A DNA stretch of 64,000 nucleotides from Alphaproteobacteria bacterium (GCA_030425145.1 JAUHVK010000009.1:85291-149290), one strand, 5' to 3'. Positions 29,554-39,037 are shown, numbered from the stretch's first letter. Notes: generated from the letters alone by a model not told the origin. Program-made: numbers and translations.

Positions 29554-30444
29554 ATGCGTAGAAAAGTGACCAAAGCCGTTTTCCCGGTGGCTGGACTTGG
29601 TACGCGGTTCCTTCCTGCTACGAAATCCGTCCCAAAAGAAATCATGACTTTGGTGGATCGTCCGCTTGTTCAGTACGCAATCGACGAAGCGCGCGCAGCC
29701 GGCATCAAGGAATTCATCTTTATTACCTCGCGCGGGAAGAGCGCGCTTGAGGATTACTTTGACGAGTCTCCCATTCTGGAACGCGAGCTGCGCAAGAAAG
29801 GCAAACTCGACATTCTTGAAGACCTGAAATCCACCAATATGGAAAGCGGCGCCATCGCCTATATGCGCCAGCACAAGGCGCTTGGCCTCGGTCACGCAGT
29901 CTGGTGCGCACGACGTCTGATCGGTGACGAACCGTTTGCCGTGATGCTGCCGGATGACGTGATTTCGGCGGAAAAACCCTGTCTGCAACAGATGGTCGAA
30001 GCTTACGAGGAAACCGGCGGCAACATGGTCGCCGCGATGGAAGTGCCGCGCGAGCGGACCTCGAGCTATGGTATCCTCGATGTCAAAGACGATATGGGCG
30101 CCATGGTGTCGGTCAAGAACATGGTCGAGAAACCAAAAGTCGATGAGGCACCGTCAAACCTTGCCGTCATAGGTCGGTATATTCTTGACCCGGCGGTGTT
30201 GAAAAACCTCAACAAAATCAAGACCGGTGCCGGTGGTGAGATCCAGTTGACGGATGCCATCGCTCAGGAAATCGACGGCACCGGCGTTTATGGATATCGC
30301 TTCCGTGGGCAACGGTTCGACTGCGGATCAAAGGCTGGCTTCCTTCAAGCGACTGTTGCCTTCGGTCTTGCACGGGATGACCTCAAGGACGACCTGCGGC
30401 GCTTCCTCGACTCTGTATTGCAGATCGACAACGCGGCCGAATGA
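29554..30444 (+). CDS. galU: UTP-glucose-1-phosphate uridylyltransferase GalU
   Basis: A 296-residue GalU. The nucleotide-binding N-terminus AVFPVAGLGTRFLPATKS is complete, with KEIMTLVDRPLVQYAIDEA next and FAVMLPDDV in the middle. It makes UDP-glucose, the precursor for many surface glycans. The ATG at 29554 was chosen for its ribosome site GAGGAG about 7 nt upstream. It sits between two glycosyltransferase genes, implying supply of UDP-sugar to this cluster, though the enzyme may also serve the whole cell. Confidence 0.94.
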   Translation: MRRKVTKAVFPVAGLGTRFLPATKSVPKEIMTLVDRPLVQYAIDEARAAGIKEFIFITSRGKSALEDYFDESPILERELRKKGKLDILEDLKSTNMESGAIAYMRQHKALGLGHAVWCARRLIGDEPFAVMLPDDVISAEKPCLQQMVEAYEETGGNMVAAMEVPRERTSSYGILDVKDDMGAMVSVKNMVEKPKVDEAPSNLAVIGRYILDPAVLKNLNKIKTGAGGEIQLTDAIAQEIDGTGVYGYRFRGQRFDCGSKAGFLQATVAFGLARDDLKDDLRRFLDSVLQIDNAAE

Positions 30445-30468
30445 TCCGTGCGTGGCGGATGCTGACCT

Positions 30469-31686
30469 GTGTCCGCCGTCCTGCATAGCCCCGCGCCCGC
30501 GCATCTGCTGGATGTAACCCGCACAGTGCGCCGTACCGCGTTGCGCCCAACGGGCATCGATCGGATCGAACGCGCCTATCTCAAGCACCTGATAGACGAC
30601 CCCGCCCCTTTGTTCGGGTTGGTGCGCACCAAGCTGGGATACCTCTTGCTGGACCGCGACGGGTGTCTCCAGCTTCTGGCCCATTGCGATACCCCAATCT
30701 GGGAGACGCGGGACGTGCTATCCCTTATCTCGCGCACCAAAGACGTCGCACGCGCTGAGGTCGAAAGCGGGTTGCGCAAGATCGCGCTGGACAAGGCACT
30801 TCCCTCACGGTTGGCAAAGATGCTGAAGCGCCATCTGCCGCGGGGATCGGTGTATCTCAATGTTGCGCAGAACCATTTCAACGACCGGATCATCCATGCG
30901 CTGCGCGGCTGTGACGACGTCCGGATCGGGATTTACATTCACGACACGATCCCGCTCGACTGGCCGGATTTCCAGACGCAGCGGTCAAGAGTGGCGTTCA
31001 AGGCATTCTTTGACCGAGTGAAGCGCCATGCGGACGTGGTTTTCTGCAACTCGAAGGACACAAGATCGCATGTCTTGAAACACGCGCCTGAGATGAACCC
31101 AGATTGCGTGCATGTCCTTTTGCCGGGCTTGCCCGACATGCGGATCGCGCCCGCGCCCGAAGGCCCATGGAGTGGGTCACCCTATTTCCTGACCATCGGT
31201 ACTATTGAGCCGCGCAAGAATATCGGCTTTCTTCTTGATCTCTGGCAAGGCTTCACTGGCGCGGACGATCCACACCTGATCCTTTGCGGACGTCGGGGAT
31301 GGAAGAGCAAAGAGGTATTCGATCGACTGGATCAAAATCCACCGCATGTGCACGAACTGCCGGATTTGCCCGATGCAGAGATGTGGGGGCTTTTGCAGGC
31401 CAGTAATGGGCTGCTTTTCCCCAGCCTTGCCGAGGGGTTCGGCTACCCGGCGCTTGAGGCGGCTCGGCTGAATGTGCCGCTCATTTGCAACCCTTTGCCA
31501 GTATTCAAAGAAGTCTTGGGGGATGCCCCTATTTACGCAGGCGAATCAGATTGGTACGCTTGGGTGAATGAAATCAAAAAACTGGCGCAAAGACGTCGGG
31601 ATCGAAGCGGTAATGGGTACGAGCTTGTGTCTTTAGAGAACCCGGCTTGGCAGGAGCATTTCAACCAACTATTTACCGCCTTTTGA
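30469..31686 (+). CDS. Glycosyltransferase family 4 (GT-B) protein
   Basis: A 405-residue GT-B enzyme. The C-terminal Rossmann half carries FLTIGTIEPRKNIGFLLDLW, LILCGRRGWKS and the E-x7-E donor site FPSLAEGFGYPALEA (about residues 320-333). The start is GTG at 30469; upstream in-frame codons are blocked by a stop. The N-terminal part (LDVTRTVRRTALRPTGIDRIERAYLK) resembles the opening of bacterial polysaccharide mannosyl/rhamnosyl transferases of the 'TGIDRV' type. It follows galU after 24 bp and is probably in one transcript with the next genes. Confidence 0.87.
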   Translation: MSAVLHSPAPAHLLDVTRTVRRTALRPTGIDRIERAYLKHLIDDPAPLFGLVRTKLGYLLLDRDGCLQLLAHCDTPIWETRDVLSLISRTKDVARAEVESGLRKIALDKALPSRLAKMLKRHLPRGSVYLNVAQNHFNDRIIHALRGCDDVRIGIYIHDTIPLDWPDFQTQRSRVAFKAFFDRVKRHADVVFCNSKDTRSHVLKHAPEMNPDCVHVLLPGLPDMRIAPAPEGPWSGSPYFLTIGTIEPRKNIGFLLDLWQGFTGADDPHLILCGRRGWKSKEVFDRLDQNPPHVHELPDLPDAEMWGLLQASNGLLFPSLAEGFGYPALEAARLNVPLICNPLPVFKEVLGDAPIYAGESDWYAWVNEIKKLAQRRRDRSGNGYELVSLENPAWQEHFNQLFTAF

Positions 31687-31729
31687 TACCCGCACGTGGG
31701 TTGCGACCTTTAACACAGGCAGCTGACTC

Positions 31730-32740
31730 TTGGGAGTGGTGCAAAGATATGGATTGAGGCTCCAGCGCAAACGCTGGAGGTTTCGCGCGTTTCGGAAACG
31801 CCGCGAACTCAAACCATTGAGCAATCGCACCGATCTCATCCGGAAAAACGACATCCTTCTGTTCTGCACCTTGCGGAATGAAGGCATCCGCCTGCCCTAT
31901 TTCCTGAAATATTATCGCGAGATGGGTGTCTCGCATTTCTTCTTTGTCGACAATGACAGCACCGATGGCACCGCCGAATTGCTCGCGCAGCAACCGGACG
32001 TGTCGGTCTGGCACACGCGGTCCAGCTATAAACGGTCGCGTTTTGGCATGGACTGGATGAATTGGCTGCTGCGCAAATACGGCCATGACCACTGGTGCCT
32101 GACGGTCGATCCTGATGAATTTTTTGTGTACCCTTTCTGCGACTCGCGCCCCTTGCCTGCACTGACAGATTGGCTTGATGCCTCGTCCATCCGGTCGTTC
32201 AGCGCGATGCTTCTGGACATGTATCCAAAGGGCCGGATCGACGCGGTGCCCTATCAGGCAGGCCAGAACCCGCTGGAAATCGCGTCATGGTTCGATTCCG
32301 GCAACTACACGCTTAAGCGCAATCATCTTCTGGGCAACCTGTGGATTCAGGGTGGTCCGCGCGCCCGCGTGTTTTTTGCCGACCAGCCCGAGGCGGCACC
32401 CGCACTGAACAAGATTCCGCTGGTCAAATGGCATCACCGCTACACCTATGCCAGCTCGACCCACATGATTTTGCCGCGTGGTCTGAACAAGGTGTATGAC
32501 GAATGGGGTGGCGAAAAAGCATCGGGCGCGCTGCTGCACACCAAGTTCATCAGCACCTTTGGCGAAAAGGCGATGGAAGAGCTCAAGCGCCGCGAGCATT
32601 ACGCGGGCAGCCTTGAATACGTCGCCTATGCCAACACGCTTCAGGACAATCCCGAGCTTTGGTGCAAATGGTCCGAAAAATACATCAACTGGCGACAGCT
32701 TGAGATCCTTGGCCTCATGTCGATGGGCAACTGGGCATGA
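31730..32740 (+). CDS. Glycosyltransferase, family 2-like (Glyco_tranf_2_4 type)
   Basis: A protein of up to 336 residues. The core (about 40-150) has DILLFCTLRNEGIRLPYFL, FFFVDNDSTDGTAELL and CLTVDPDEFFVYP, which gives the D-x-D-type metal site (about residues 125-130). These are features of the GT-A proteins that act on glycan chains and that are often found beside Branch-type genes. The start is uncertain: TTG at 31730 gives the longest product, while GTG codons at 31736 and 31739 are equally possible because a GGAG lies within the start itself. It overlaps the next gene by 4 bp (ATGA). Confidence 0.82.
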   Translation: MGVVQRYGLRLQRKRWRFRAFRKRRELKPLSNRTDLIRKNDILLFCTLRNEGIRLPYFLKYYREMGVSHFFFVDNDSTDGTAELLAQQPDVSVWHTRSSYKRSRFGMDWMNWLLRKYGHDHWCLTVDPDEFFVYPFCDSRPLPALTDWLDASSIRSFSAMLLDMYPKGRIDAVPYQAGQNPLEIASWFDSGNYTLKRNHLLGNLWIQGGPRARVFFADQPEAAPALNKIPLVKWHHRYTYASSTHMILPRGLNKVYDEWGGEKASGALLHTKFISTFGEKAMEELKRREHYAGSLEYVAYANTLQDNPELWCKWSEKYINWRQLEILGLMSMGNWA

Positions 32741-34443
32741 GCATTGGGATCGTCATGCTGGCGCACACCGCGCTGCACCGGGCAGAACAGGTGGCCCGCC
32801 ACTGGACCAAGGCGGGTTGCCCCGTTGTGATCCATGTGGATCAGATCGTTTCGAACCGGCGCTTCAAAATCTTCACTGAACGACTGAGCGATGACCCACT
32901 GGTCCGCTTTTCCCGTCGACATCGCTGCGACTGGGGGACGTGGGGTCTTGTCGCGGCAAGCCAGGATGCAAGCGAGCTGATGCTGGCCGAGTTCGAAGAT
33001 GTCAGCCATGTCTACCTGACTTCTGGGTCATGCCTGCCACTGCGCCCGATTCAGGAATTGATTGATTATCTCAAGGCGCGACCGCGCACCGATCACATCG
33101 AGAGTGCCACCACTGCGGATGTACCGTGGACTGTGGGCGGGCTTGATGAGGAACGGTTCACCATGCGGTTCCCGTTCTCGTGGCGGCGGAACAGGTATCT
33201 GTTCGACCAGTTCGTCGAAGTGCAGCGCAAGGTTGGCTACAAGCGCAAGATCCCCGATGGATTGACCCCGCACATGGGCAGCCAGTGGTGGTGCCTGACG
33301 CGGCAGACTTTGGCGTCGATCCTCGAGGACCCGAAGCGAAAAACATATGACCGTTACTTCCGGCACGTCTGGATTCCGGACGAAAGCTACTTTCAAACAC
33401 TGGCGCGGCTTTATTCCACCAATATCGTCAGCCGATCGCTGACCCTGTCGAAGTTCGATTTCCAAGGTAAGCCGCACATTTTCTACGACGATCACCTGCA
33501 ATTGCTGCGTCGGTCAGATTGCTTTGTCGCGCGTAAGATATGGCACAATGCCGATCGCCTTTATGAAACCTTCCTGAGCCCCAAGCCCGGTGAGTTGAGC
33601 CTGCAAGAACCCAACCCCGGCAAGATCGACCGCATCTTTGCCAAGGCCGTGGACCGGCGGACACGGGGGCGGCCGGGACTGTACATGCAGAGCCGCTTCC
33701 CGAACGAGGACTGGGAAAACGGTGTTACGGCTGCGAAGTATTCAGTGTTCCAGGGGTTCACCGAGCTTTTCACCGATTTTGAACCTTGGCTGGCACAGGT
33801 CACGGGCGCGCGGGTGCATGGGCATCTCTTTGCATCGGACCGGGCGCATTTCGCCGATGGCCAGACGGTGATCAATGGCGCGCTCTCGGACAACGCGACG
33901 TTGCGGGACTACGACACCAAGATGTTCCTGACGAACCTGTTGTGGAACACCCGTGGCGAACGCCAGTGTTTCCAGCTCGGGCCGAACAGCACCCGTCATG
34001 TCGTGTGGGACATCGCCAAAGACCCGAACGCGCAGGTGTCGGTCATCAGCGGCGCTTGGGCGATCCCTCTTTTCCAGTCGAACCGCAGCTTTGCGGAACT
34101 GCGCCGCGAGGCGGCGCAATTGCAGAAGATCGAGACCGAAATGCTGGATGCGCTGCGGTCACCCTATTCGAAGTGCCGCCGTCGTATCTGGACAATGGCG
34201 GAATTCATCGAAAGCCCGATGGAGGCGATCCAGGTGATCGTTGATGAGATCGGCACACAACCCAATCGTCGGCTGACCGAGGCACCAAGAATGGTTGACT
34301 TGATCGGCTTCGGGCAGTTTCTTCAGAACCTTAAGAACCAAGGGATGCACCCCTATCTTATGGGCGACTTCCCGGCTGACCCGATTGCGCAGGGCCCGGC
34401 GTGTAACGCACCGCGGCCCCGACCCTACCTAGTTAAGAAGTAA
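32737..34443 (+). CDS. Branch-type (core-2/I, GT14-like) glycosyltransferase with unknown C-terminal domain
   Basis: A 568-residue protein. Residues 1-290 form a Branch domain: IVMLAHTALHRAEQVARHW, HVYLTSGSCLPLRP, MGSQWWCLTR (about 180-189) and WIPDESYFQTL with Glu216 at the position of the catalytic glutamate of core-2 GlcNAc-transferases. Residues about 310-568 are a separate region with FPNEDWENGVTAAKYSVFQG and VVWDIAKDPNAQVSVISGAW; I recall such Rhodobacterales-specific tails being catalogued as DUF5927/DUF5928, unchecked. It lies in a tight chain (4-bp overlap upstream, 3-bp gap downstream) with the sulfotransferase gene. It probably adds a beta-1,6-linked sugar; the acceptor is unknown. 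Confidence 0.83.
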   Translation: MSIGIVMLAHTALHRAEQVARHWTKAGCPVVIHVDQIVSNRRFKIFTERLSDDPLVRFSRRHRCDWGTWGLVAASQDASELMLAEFEDVSHVYLTSGSCLPLRPIQELIDYLKARPRTDHIESATTADVPWTVGGLDEERFTMRFPFSWRRNRYLFDQFVEVQRKVGYKRKIPDGLTPHMGSQWWCLTRQTLASILEDPKRKTYDRYFRHVWIPDESYFQTLARLYSTNIVSRSLTLSKFDFQGKPHIFYDDHLQLLRRSDCFVARKIWHNADRLYETFLSPKPGELSLQEPNPGKIDRIFAKAVDRRTRGRPGLYMQSRFPNEDWENGVTAAKYSVFQGFTELFTDFEPWLAQVTGARVHGHLFASDRAHFADGQTVINGALSDNATLRDYDTKMFLTNLLWNTRGERQCFQLGPNSTRHVVWDIAKDPNAQVSVISGAWAIPLFQSNRSFAELRREAAQLQKIETEMLDALRSPYSKCRRRIWTMAEFIESPMEAIQVIVDEIGTQPNRRLTEAPRMVDLIGFGQFLQNLKNQGMHPYLMGDFPADPIAQGPACNAPRPRPYLVKK

Positions 34444-34446
34444 CGC

Positions 34447-35880
34447 GTGGCATTGAATTTTGATCTGTTTGTCGTTTTCGCGGAAATGCGCACCGGGTCA
34501 AATCTGCTCGAGGATTACCTGAACCAGATAGACGGCGTGACCTGTCACGGCGAAGCGTTCAATCCCAATTTCATCGGTTACCCCAAACGTGACGACATCC
34601 TCGGCGTGACCCATCGCCAGCGCGAGGACAACCCCGATCGCCTTTTGCGGGCTATTCGGGACAAGAGCGAGGGCCTGGGCGGGTTTAGGTACTTCCACGA
34701 CCACGATCCGCGCGTGCTGGCGTCGATTCTGTCAGATCCGCGCTGCGCCAAGATCGTCCTCACCCGTAACCCGCTCGACAGCTACATCAGCCTCAAGATC
34801 GCGCGCGCCACGGACCAGTGGAAGCTGACCAACGTCAAGAACCGCAAAGAGGCGCAGGCATATTTTGATCTGCACGAATTTGAACGCCATCTTGGCAAGA
34901 CACAAAATTTCCAGCTTGAGCTTATGCGCGCGCTGCAAGTGACCGGACAAAGCGCGTTCTACATCGGCTACGACGATCTACACGACACCGAAGTGCTGAG
35001 CGGGCTGGCCCATTGGCTTGGCGCAGAGGCCAATCCAGATGTGTTTCAGGCCAACCTGAAGCCGCAGAACCCGCAGCCCCTGTCCGACAAGGTGGCCAAT
35101 TTCAGCCAGATGGAAGTTGCGCTGCGCGCGCTTGACCGGTTCGACCTGACCCGCACGCCGAATTTCGAGCCTCGGCGCGGACCGGTTGTTCCAAGCTACG
35201 TGGCTTGTGCGCGCCATCCGCTTCTCTACCTGCCTATCCGATCCGGGCCGGAAGAGCGAGTGACAGAGTGGATGACCGCGCTCGACGGCGGCGGCGCCGA
35301 TCTGATCACGGATTTCAATCAGAAAACCCTGCGCGGCTGGTTGCAAGACAATCCCGGTCATCAGCGCTTTACCGTGCTGCGCCATCCGCTGGCACGAGCG
35401 CATGCCGCGTTCTGCGACAAGATCCTCAACAGCGGCCCCGGCACTTTCGCGAAGATTCGTCAGCAGTTGGAGCGGTTTCACGGGCTGGAACTGCCGAACA
35501 ATCCGCAGGACCCGGGCTATGATCCCGCCGCCCACAAAGACGCCTTCGAAGGGTTCCTGCGGTTCCTACGCGCCAACCTGAACGGTCAGACCGGCATTCG
35601 CGTGGATGCGCATTGGGCAAGCCAGGTGAGCTGCGTTCAGGGAATGTCAGATTTCTGCTTGCCTGACCGCCTCTTGCGCGAAGAGGACTTACCGGAGGCT
35701 CTGCCACAGATGGCGGAACAGCTTGGAGTCACCGCCCTGCCTGGATGGGACAGCGCGGCCGACGGCAATACCCAGCGGTTGGCGCAGATCTATGATCGCA
35801 CGCTGGACCTGTTGTGCCGCGACGCCTATCCGCGTGACTACATGATGTTCGGTTTTTCCGACTTCAGCCTATCAAGCTAG
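34447..35880 (+). CDS. Sulfotransferase with two sulfotransferase-like halves
   Basis: A 477-residue protein starting at GTG 34447. The N-terminal half has a PAPS 5'-phosphosulfate loop AEMRTGSNLLEDYL (about 12-25) and the 3'-phosphate motif LTRNPLDSYISLK (Arg107, Ser112), as in Stf0/NodH-type sulfotransferases. The C-terminal half (about 250-477) contains VLRHPLARAHAAFCDKI (about 310-326), which follows the same pattern as CVRNPYTRILSSFFDKI in the sulfotransferase at 53427, so it looks like a second, different sulfotransferase fold with a weaker 5' loop. It is the last gene of the cluster. PAP made here could be cleared by the cysQ product. Confidence 0.82.
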   Translation: MALNFDLFVVFAEMRTGSNLLEDYLNQIDGVTCHGEAFNPNFIGYPKRDDILGVTHRQREDNPDRLLRAIRDKSEGLGGFRYFHDHDPRVLASILSDPRCAKIVLTRNPLDSYISLKIARATDQWKLTNVKNRKEAQAYFDLHEFERHLGKTQNFQLELMRALQVTGQSAFYIGYDDLHDTEVLSGLAHWLGAEANPDVFQANLKPQNPQPLSDKVANFSQMEVALRALDRFDLTRTPNFEPRRGPVVPSYVACARHPLLYLPIRSGPEERVTEWMTALDGGGADLITDFNQKTLRGWLQDNPGHQRFTVLRHPLARAHAAFCDKILNSGPGTFAKIRQQLERFHGLELPNNPQDPGYDPAAHKDAFEGFLRFLRANLNGQTGIRVDAHWASQVSCVQGMSDFCLPDRLLREEDLPEALPQMAEQLGVTALPGWDSAADGNTQRLAQIYDRTLDLLCRDAYPRDYMMFGFSDFSLSS

Positions 35881-35890
35881 GTAAGGCAGA

Positions 35891-36355
35891 TCAGGCGGCC
35901 TGGACAACTGCGGCTTCGGTAATGATTGTGTGCAGCGTTATCGGATCGGGATTTGCCCGCAGCTTGGCGCAGAAGCCCGGATCCCGGAGCGTGCGTGACA
36001 CCAATGCCAGCGCTTTCAGGTGCTCGACGCCCGCATCTTCGGGCGCGAACAGAGCAAAGATCACATCCACCGGTTGGCGGTCGACAGCTTCGAAATCAAT
36101 CGGCTTTTCCAGCAGAATGAAAACACCTACCACCGTTTCGACGCCGTCAAGCCGTGCATGCGGCAGCGCAACGCCATGGCCCACACCGGTTGGGCCAAGG
36201 CTTTCGCGTTCAAGCAGCGCTTCAACAGCCCGTTGGGCAGAAATGCCATATGCAGACTCTGCCACATCGGCGATGTCGTGCATCAGCCGTTTCTTGCTGG
36301 ATGCACTTGTCACCGCCTTAACGGCTTTCGAACTCAACAGGTCTGCAAATTTCAT
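35891..36355 (-). CDS. ptsN: Nitrogen-type phosphotransferase IIA protein PtsN
   Basis: A 154-residue EIIA-Ntr protein. The phosphorylated histidine is in GVALPHARLDGVE (His66), with the family stretch LEKPIDFEAVDRQPVDVIFALFAPED after it. It is the end of the phosphoenolpyruvate-PtsP-NPr relay and regulates by protein contact rather than sugar uptake. It lies 41 bp after raiA on the same strand, the conserved alphaproteobacterial arrangement. Confidence 0.94.
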   Translation of the reverse strand: MKFADLLSSKAVKAVTSASSKKRLMHDIADVAESAYGISAQRAVEALLERESLGPTGVGHGVALPHARLDGVETVVGVFILLEKPIDFEAVDRQPVDVIFALFAPEDAGVEHLKALALVSRTLRDPGFCAKLRANPDPITLHTIITEAAVVQAA

Positions 36356-36396
36356 GTGCTGCTCGTTTCGGGGACGCGCTCATTCCGCTTGCCGGA

Positions 36397-36960
36397 TTAT
36401 GGATCAATCCAACCGATGTTGCCATCTTCGCGGCGATATACGACGTTCACACCGTCCTTTTTGTCATTGCGGAACACCAGAACCGGCAGTCCCGCCAACT
36501 CCATTTGCATCACAGCCTCGCCAACAGTAAGCGATGGGATCGTTGTCTCCATCTCGGCGACGATAATTGGCTGCAAAGATTCCGGCTCATCGTCATGCGT
36601 ATCAACTTCGCTGGCGAGGATATATGAGGATGCTCCGAAGAGTTCAACAGGTTCCGTACGGTCCTTGTGATGGTCCTTGAGACGCCGTTTGTAGCGTCGC
36701 AACTGCTTGTCCATTTTTTCGCAGCAGGCGTCGAAGGCGGAGTAGATTTCTGTCGCGTGCGCCTTGGCGCTTGCGTTCAAACCGGTCGACAAATGCACAA
36801 CTGTCTCGCAAACAAACTCGTGGGCGCTCTTGGAAAAGACCACAGTCGCATCCGTCGGTCGACCGGCATACTTGCCCAGCATCGCGTCCAGCTCGGTCTT
36901 CACATGAGTCTGAAGGGCTTCGCCAACATCAATTTGTTTGCCGGTTATCTGGTAACGCAT
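36397..36960 (-). CDS. raiA: Ribosome hibernation promoting factor, long form
   Basis: A 187-residue RaiA/HPF. The N-terminal domain (about 1-100) begins MRYQITGKQIDVGEALQTHV and binds the 30S decoding site. The C-terminal domain (about 130-187), ending VFRNDKKDGVNVVYRREDGNIG, is the dimerisation part of long HPF, which joins ribosomes into 100S particles in stationary phase. It is first of the raiA-ptsN unit, with a 240-bp leader region from lptB that holds its promoter; I see no further gene in that gap. Confidence 0.94.
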   Translation of the reverse strand: MRYQITGKQIDVGEALQTHVKTELDAMLGKYAGRPTDATVVFSKSAHEFVCETVVHLSTGLNASAKAHATEIYSAFDACCEKMDKQLRRYKRRLKDHHKDRTEPVELFGASSYILASEVDTHDDEPESLQPIIVAEMETTIPSLTVGEAVMQMELAGLPVLVFRNDKKDGVNVVYRREDGNIGWIDP

Positions 36961-37186
36961 AGGATGTCCTTTTTATTGTTTTGGTTTTGCACGCGACAGC
37001 AACCGGACAAGCCCGGGGAGCACGGTCGGGGGCAAAAGGGAGATGGCGTTCTGACCGTTGTGTTTCATTGTCCAGCCGAAAGGGCAGGCAGAGCATAAAT
37101 TGACGGTCTGAGTCTTCAAACGCCATAAGATCATTTCAATCTTGAGACAGCTTGGTGTCAATGATTTCCGTCAAACGATACAGGAA

Positions 37187-37945
37187 TTATCCGATGCGGA
37201 AGCTGTCGCCCAGATAGACCCGACGCACGTTTTCGTTGCGAACCACTTCATCGGGTGAGCCGGACATCAGAACCTTGCCATCATGCAGGATATAGGCGCG
37301 ATCAACGATCTCGAGCGTTTCGCGTACATTGTGGTCGGTGATCAACACACCGATGCCGCGCTTCTTCAGATCAGCCACGAGGTGACGGATATCACCAACG
37401 CTGATTGGGTCCACCCCGGCGAAGGGTTCGTCAAGCAAGAGGTATTTGGGATCCGCCGCCAGGCAGCGGGCGATTTCCACACGGCGCCGTTCGCCGCCCG
37501 ACAATGCCAGTGCCGGCGCACGGCGCAGGTGTTCGATCGAAAACTCGCCCAGCAGTTCCTCGAGTCGCTCGCGCCGCTTGTGGCGGTCCGGCTGACTGAT
37601 ATCGAGAATGGCGCTGATGTTATCCTCGACGCTCATGCCCCGGAAGATCGACATTTCCTGCGGCAGGTAACCGATCCCCATCCGCGCACGACGATACATC
37701 GGGAGGTAGGTCACATCCTGCCCGTCGATCAGAACCTGACCGCCTTCGGGGTTCACGAGGCCCGCGATGGCATAGAAGGATGTCGTCTTGCCGCTGCCAT
37801 TCGGGCCCAGCAACGCAACCACTTCACCGCGATGCACCTCAAGCGATACATCCCGGATCACTACGCGCTTTTTGTAGCTTTTGCGCAGATGCCGGACGAT
37901 CAGCCCGCTTTCCCCTTGGGTGACAGAAAGGGCGGGGCCATCCAT
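37187..37945 (-). CDS. lptB: Lipopolysaccharide export ATPase LptB
   Basis: A 252-residue ABC ATPase with Walker [12 protein letters not shown], signature [16 protein letters not shown], and Walker [13 protein letters not shown] followed by the H-loop TDHNVRETL. It powers LPS extraction by LptFG. The ATG at 37945 overlaps the lptA stop by one base (TGATG) and was preferred to a TTG one codon earlier. It is third in the rnd-lptC-lptA-lptB run. Confidence 0.95.
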   Translation of the reverse strand: MDGPALSVTQGESGLIVRHLRKSYKKRVVIRDVSLEVHRGEVVALLGPNGSGKTTSFYAIAGLVNPEGGQVLIDGQDVTYLPMYRRARMGIGYLPQEMSIFRGMSVEDNISAILDISQPDRHKRRERLEELLGEFSIEHLRRAPALALSGGERRRVEIARCLAADPKYLLLDEPFAGVDPISVGDIRHLVADLKKRGIGVLITDHNVRETLEIVDRAYILHDGKVLMSGSPDEVVRNENVRRVYLGDSFRIG

Positions 37946-38430
37946 CAATTGTCGCCTGACTGAAAGACTGTCCGCACGCGACCGCTCATCAAGGCGGTTC
38001 CCGCTTCGAGATCGACATCCATGCTGTCAGACACCAGCGTGTTCGCGCCTTGCGTCAAAAGCACATTGCCCACCATGCGGATCGTACCGCGATTGACCTC
38101 GTATTCGGCAGTTTCCGCCTCCGCCGCCTGGTCGCCATTCACAAGGATTACACCGCCGGTGGCTTCCAACCGCTCGACCCCGTTTTGGTTCTCAGTGTAG
38201 AACACCAGAACACGCGGAGCAGAAAGGCGCATTTCGCCCTGTCCGATGATCACATTACCAGTAAAGAGTGCAGACCCATCGTTCTGCGAGACCGACAACG
38301 AGTCCGCGCTGACCTCGACCGGCAGCGAAGTATCCTGCTGCACTGTGCCGAAGGCGACCTCGGTTCCCTGCGCCTGCGCGATACTCGCTAACCCAACCGC
38401 AAGCACGGTCATCACTGTTCGGATCATCAT
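37945..38430 (-). CDS. lptA: Periplasmic lipopolysaccharide transport protein LptA
   Basis: A 161-residue protein with a signal peptide ([14 protein letters not shown]) and the OstA/LptA beta-jellyroll repeat: [20 protein letters not shown] and [20 protein letters not shown] are the typical turns. It forms the periplasmic bridge between LptC and LptD. It overlaps lptC by 4 bp (ATGA); two tandem ATGs are possible starts. Confidence 0.92.
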   Translation of the reverse strand: MMIRTVMTVLAVGLASIAQAQGTEVAFGTVQQDTSLPVEVSADSLSVSQNDGSALFTGNVIIGQGEMRLSAPRVLVFYTENQNGVERLEATGGVILVNGDQAAEAETAEYEVNRGTIRMVGNVLLTQGANTLVSDSMDVDLEAGTALMSGRVRTVFQSGDN

Positions 38431-39020
38431 TCTGCCCCGTCTTGTTGCGGAATGTATATCAGCTTTACCCCATCCGTGAACAGAAACTGAATGTCCTGTG
38501 TGGACTCGACCTCCTCAACCCGGAGCTTTCCCGCCGATAGGGTCAATCCGGGACCATCAGCCTCGACCTCAGATGTGCTTTCGATCGCAATCCGTTCGAT
38601 CTCGGCATCCAACCCTTGCGTCCGTATTGTATAGCCGGATGTGCTTTCGAGCGTGACGCCGTCCCGCAGCAACAGACGGTCGCCGTCTTCGATCTGGCCA
38701 AGTGTGGCGTCTATCACAATGCGGCTCCCATCGCTCACATCAATGACCGCACGAAGGTCATCCGCGATCATGCCCGAGTTCTCGGAATCGCTAAACCGGG
38801 CCTGCCGCGCCGCAAGTGTCAGACCTTGCCCATTTTCCGTCGTGCCTGCGTAGAACGGGCTTCCAACCTGTTCGGTCTGTGTTGGATCAGCGCCCCCCGT
38901 CAACATCGGGATTGTGGCGATTGGGTCAGTGCCACGAGAATACAGAAAGATCGTCGACAAAAGCGCAAGCGCCCCCAGCGGAAGCAAAATCTTCAACCAG
39001 GCAATCAAGCGCGAGTACAT
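38427..39020 (-). CDS. lptC: Lipopolysaccharide export protein LptC
   Basis: A 197-residue bitopic inner-membrane protein: a transmembrane helix near the start (LKILLPLGALALLSTIFLYS) followed by a periplasmic beta-jellyroll with LTLAARQARFSDSEN and ESTSGYTIRTQGLDAEI. It takes LPS from LptBFG and passes it to LptA. It lies 17 bp after the RNase D-type gene. Confidence 0.9.
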   Translation of the reverse strand: MYSRLIAWLKILLPLGALALLSTIFLYSRGTDPIATIPMLTGGADPTQTEQVGSPFYAGTTENGQGLTLAARQARFSDSENSGMIADDLRAVIDVSDGSRIVIDATLGQIEDGDRLLLRDGVTLESTSGYTIRTQGLDAEIERIAIESTSEVEADGPGLTLSAGKLRVEEVESTQDIQFLFTDGVKLIYIPQQDGAE

Positions 39021-39037
39021 CTTATATGTCCGCGGGG

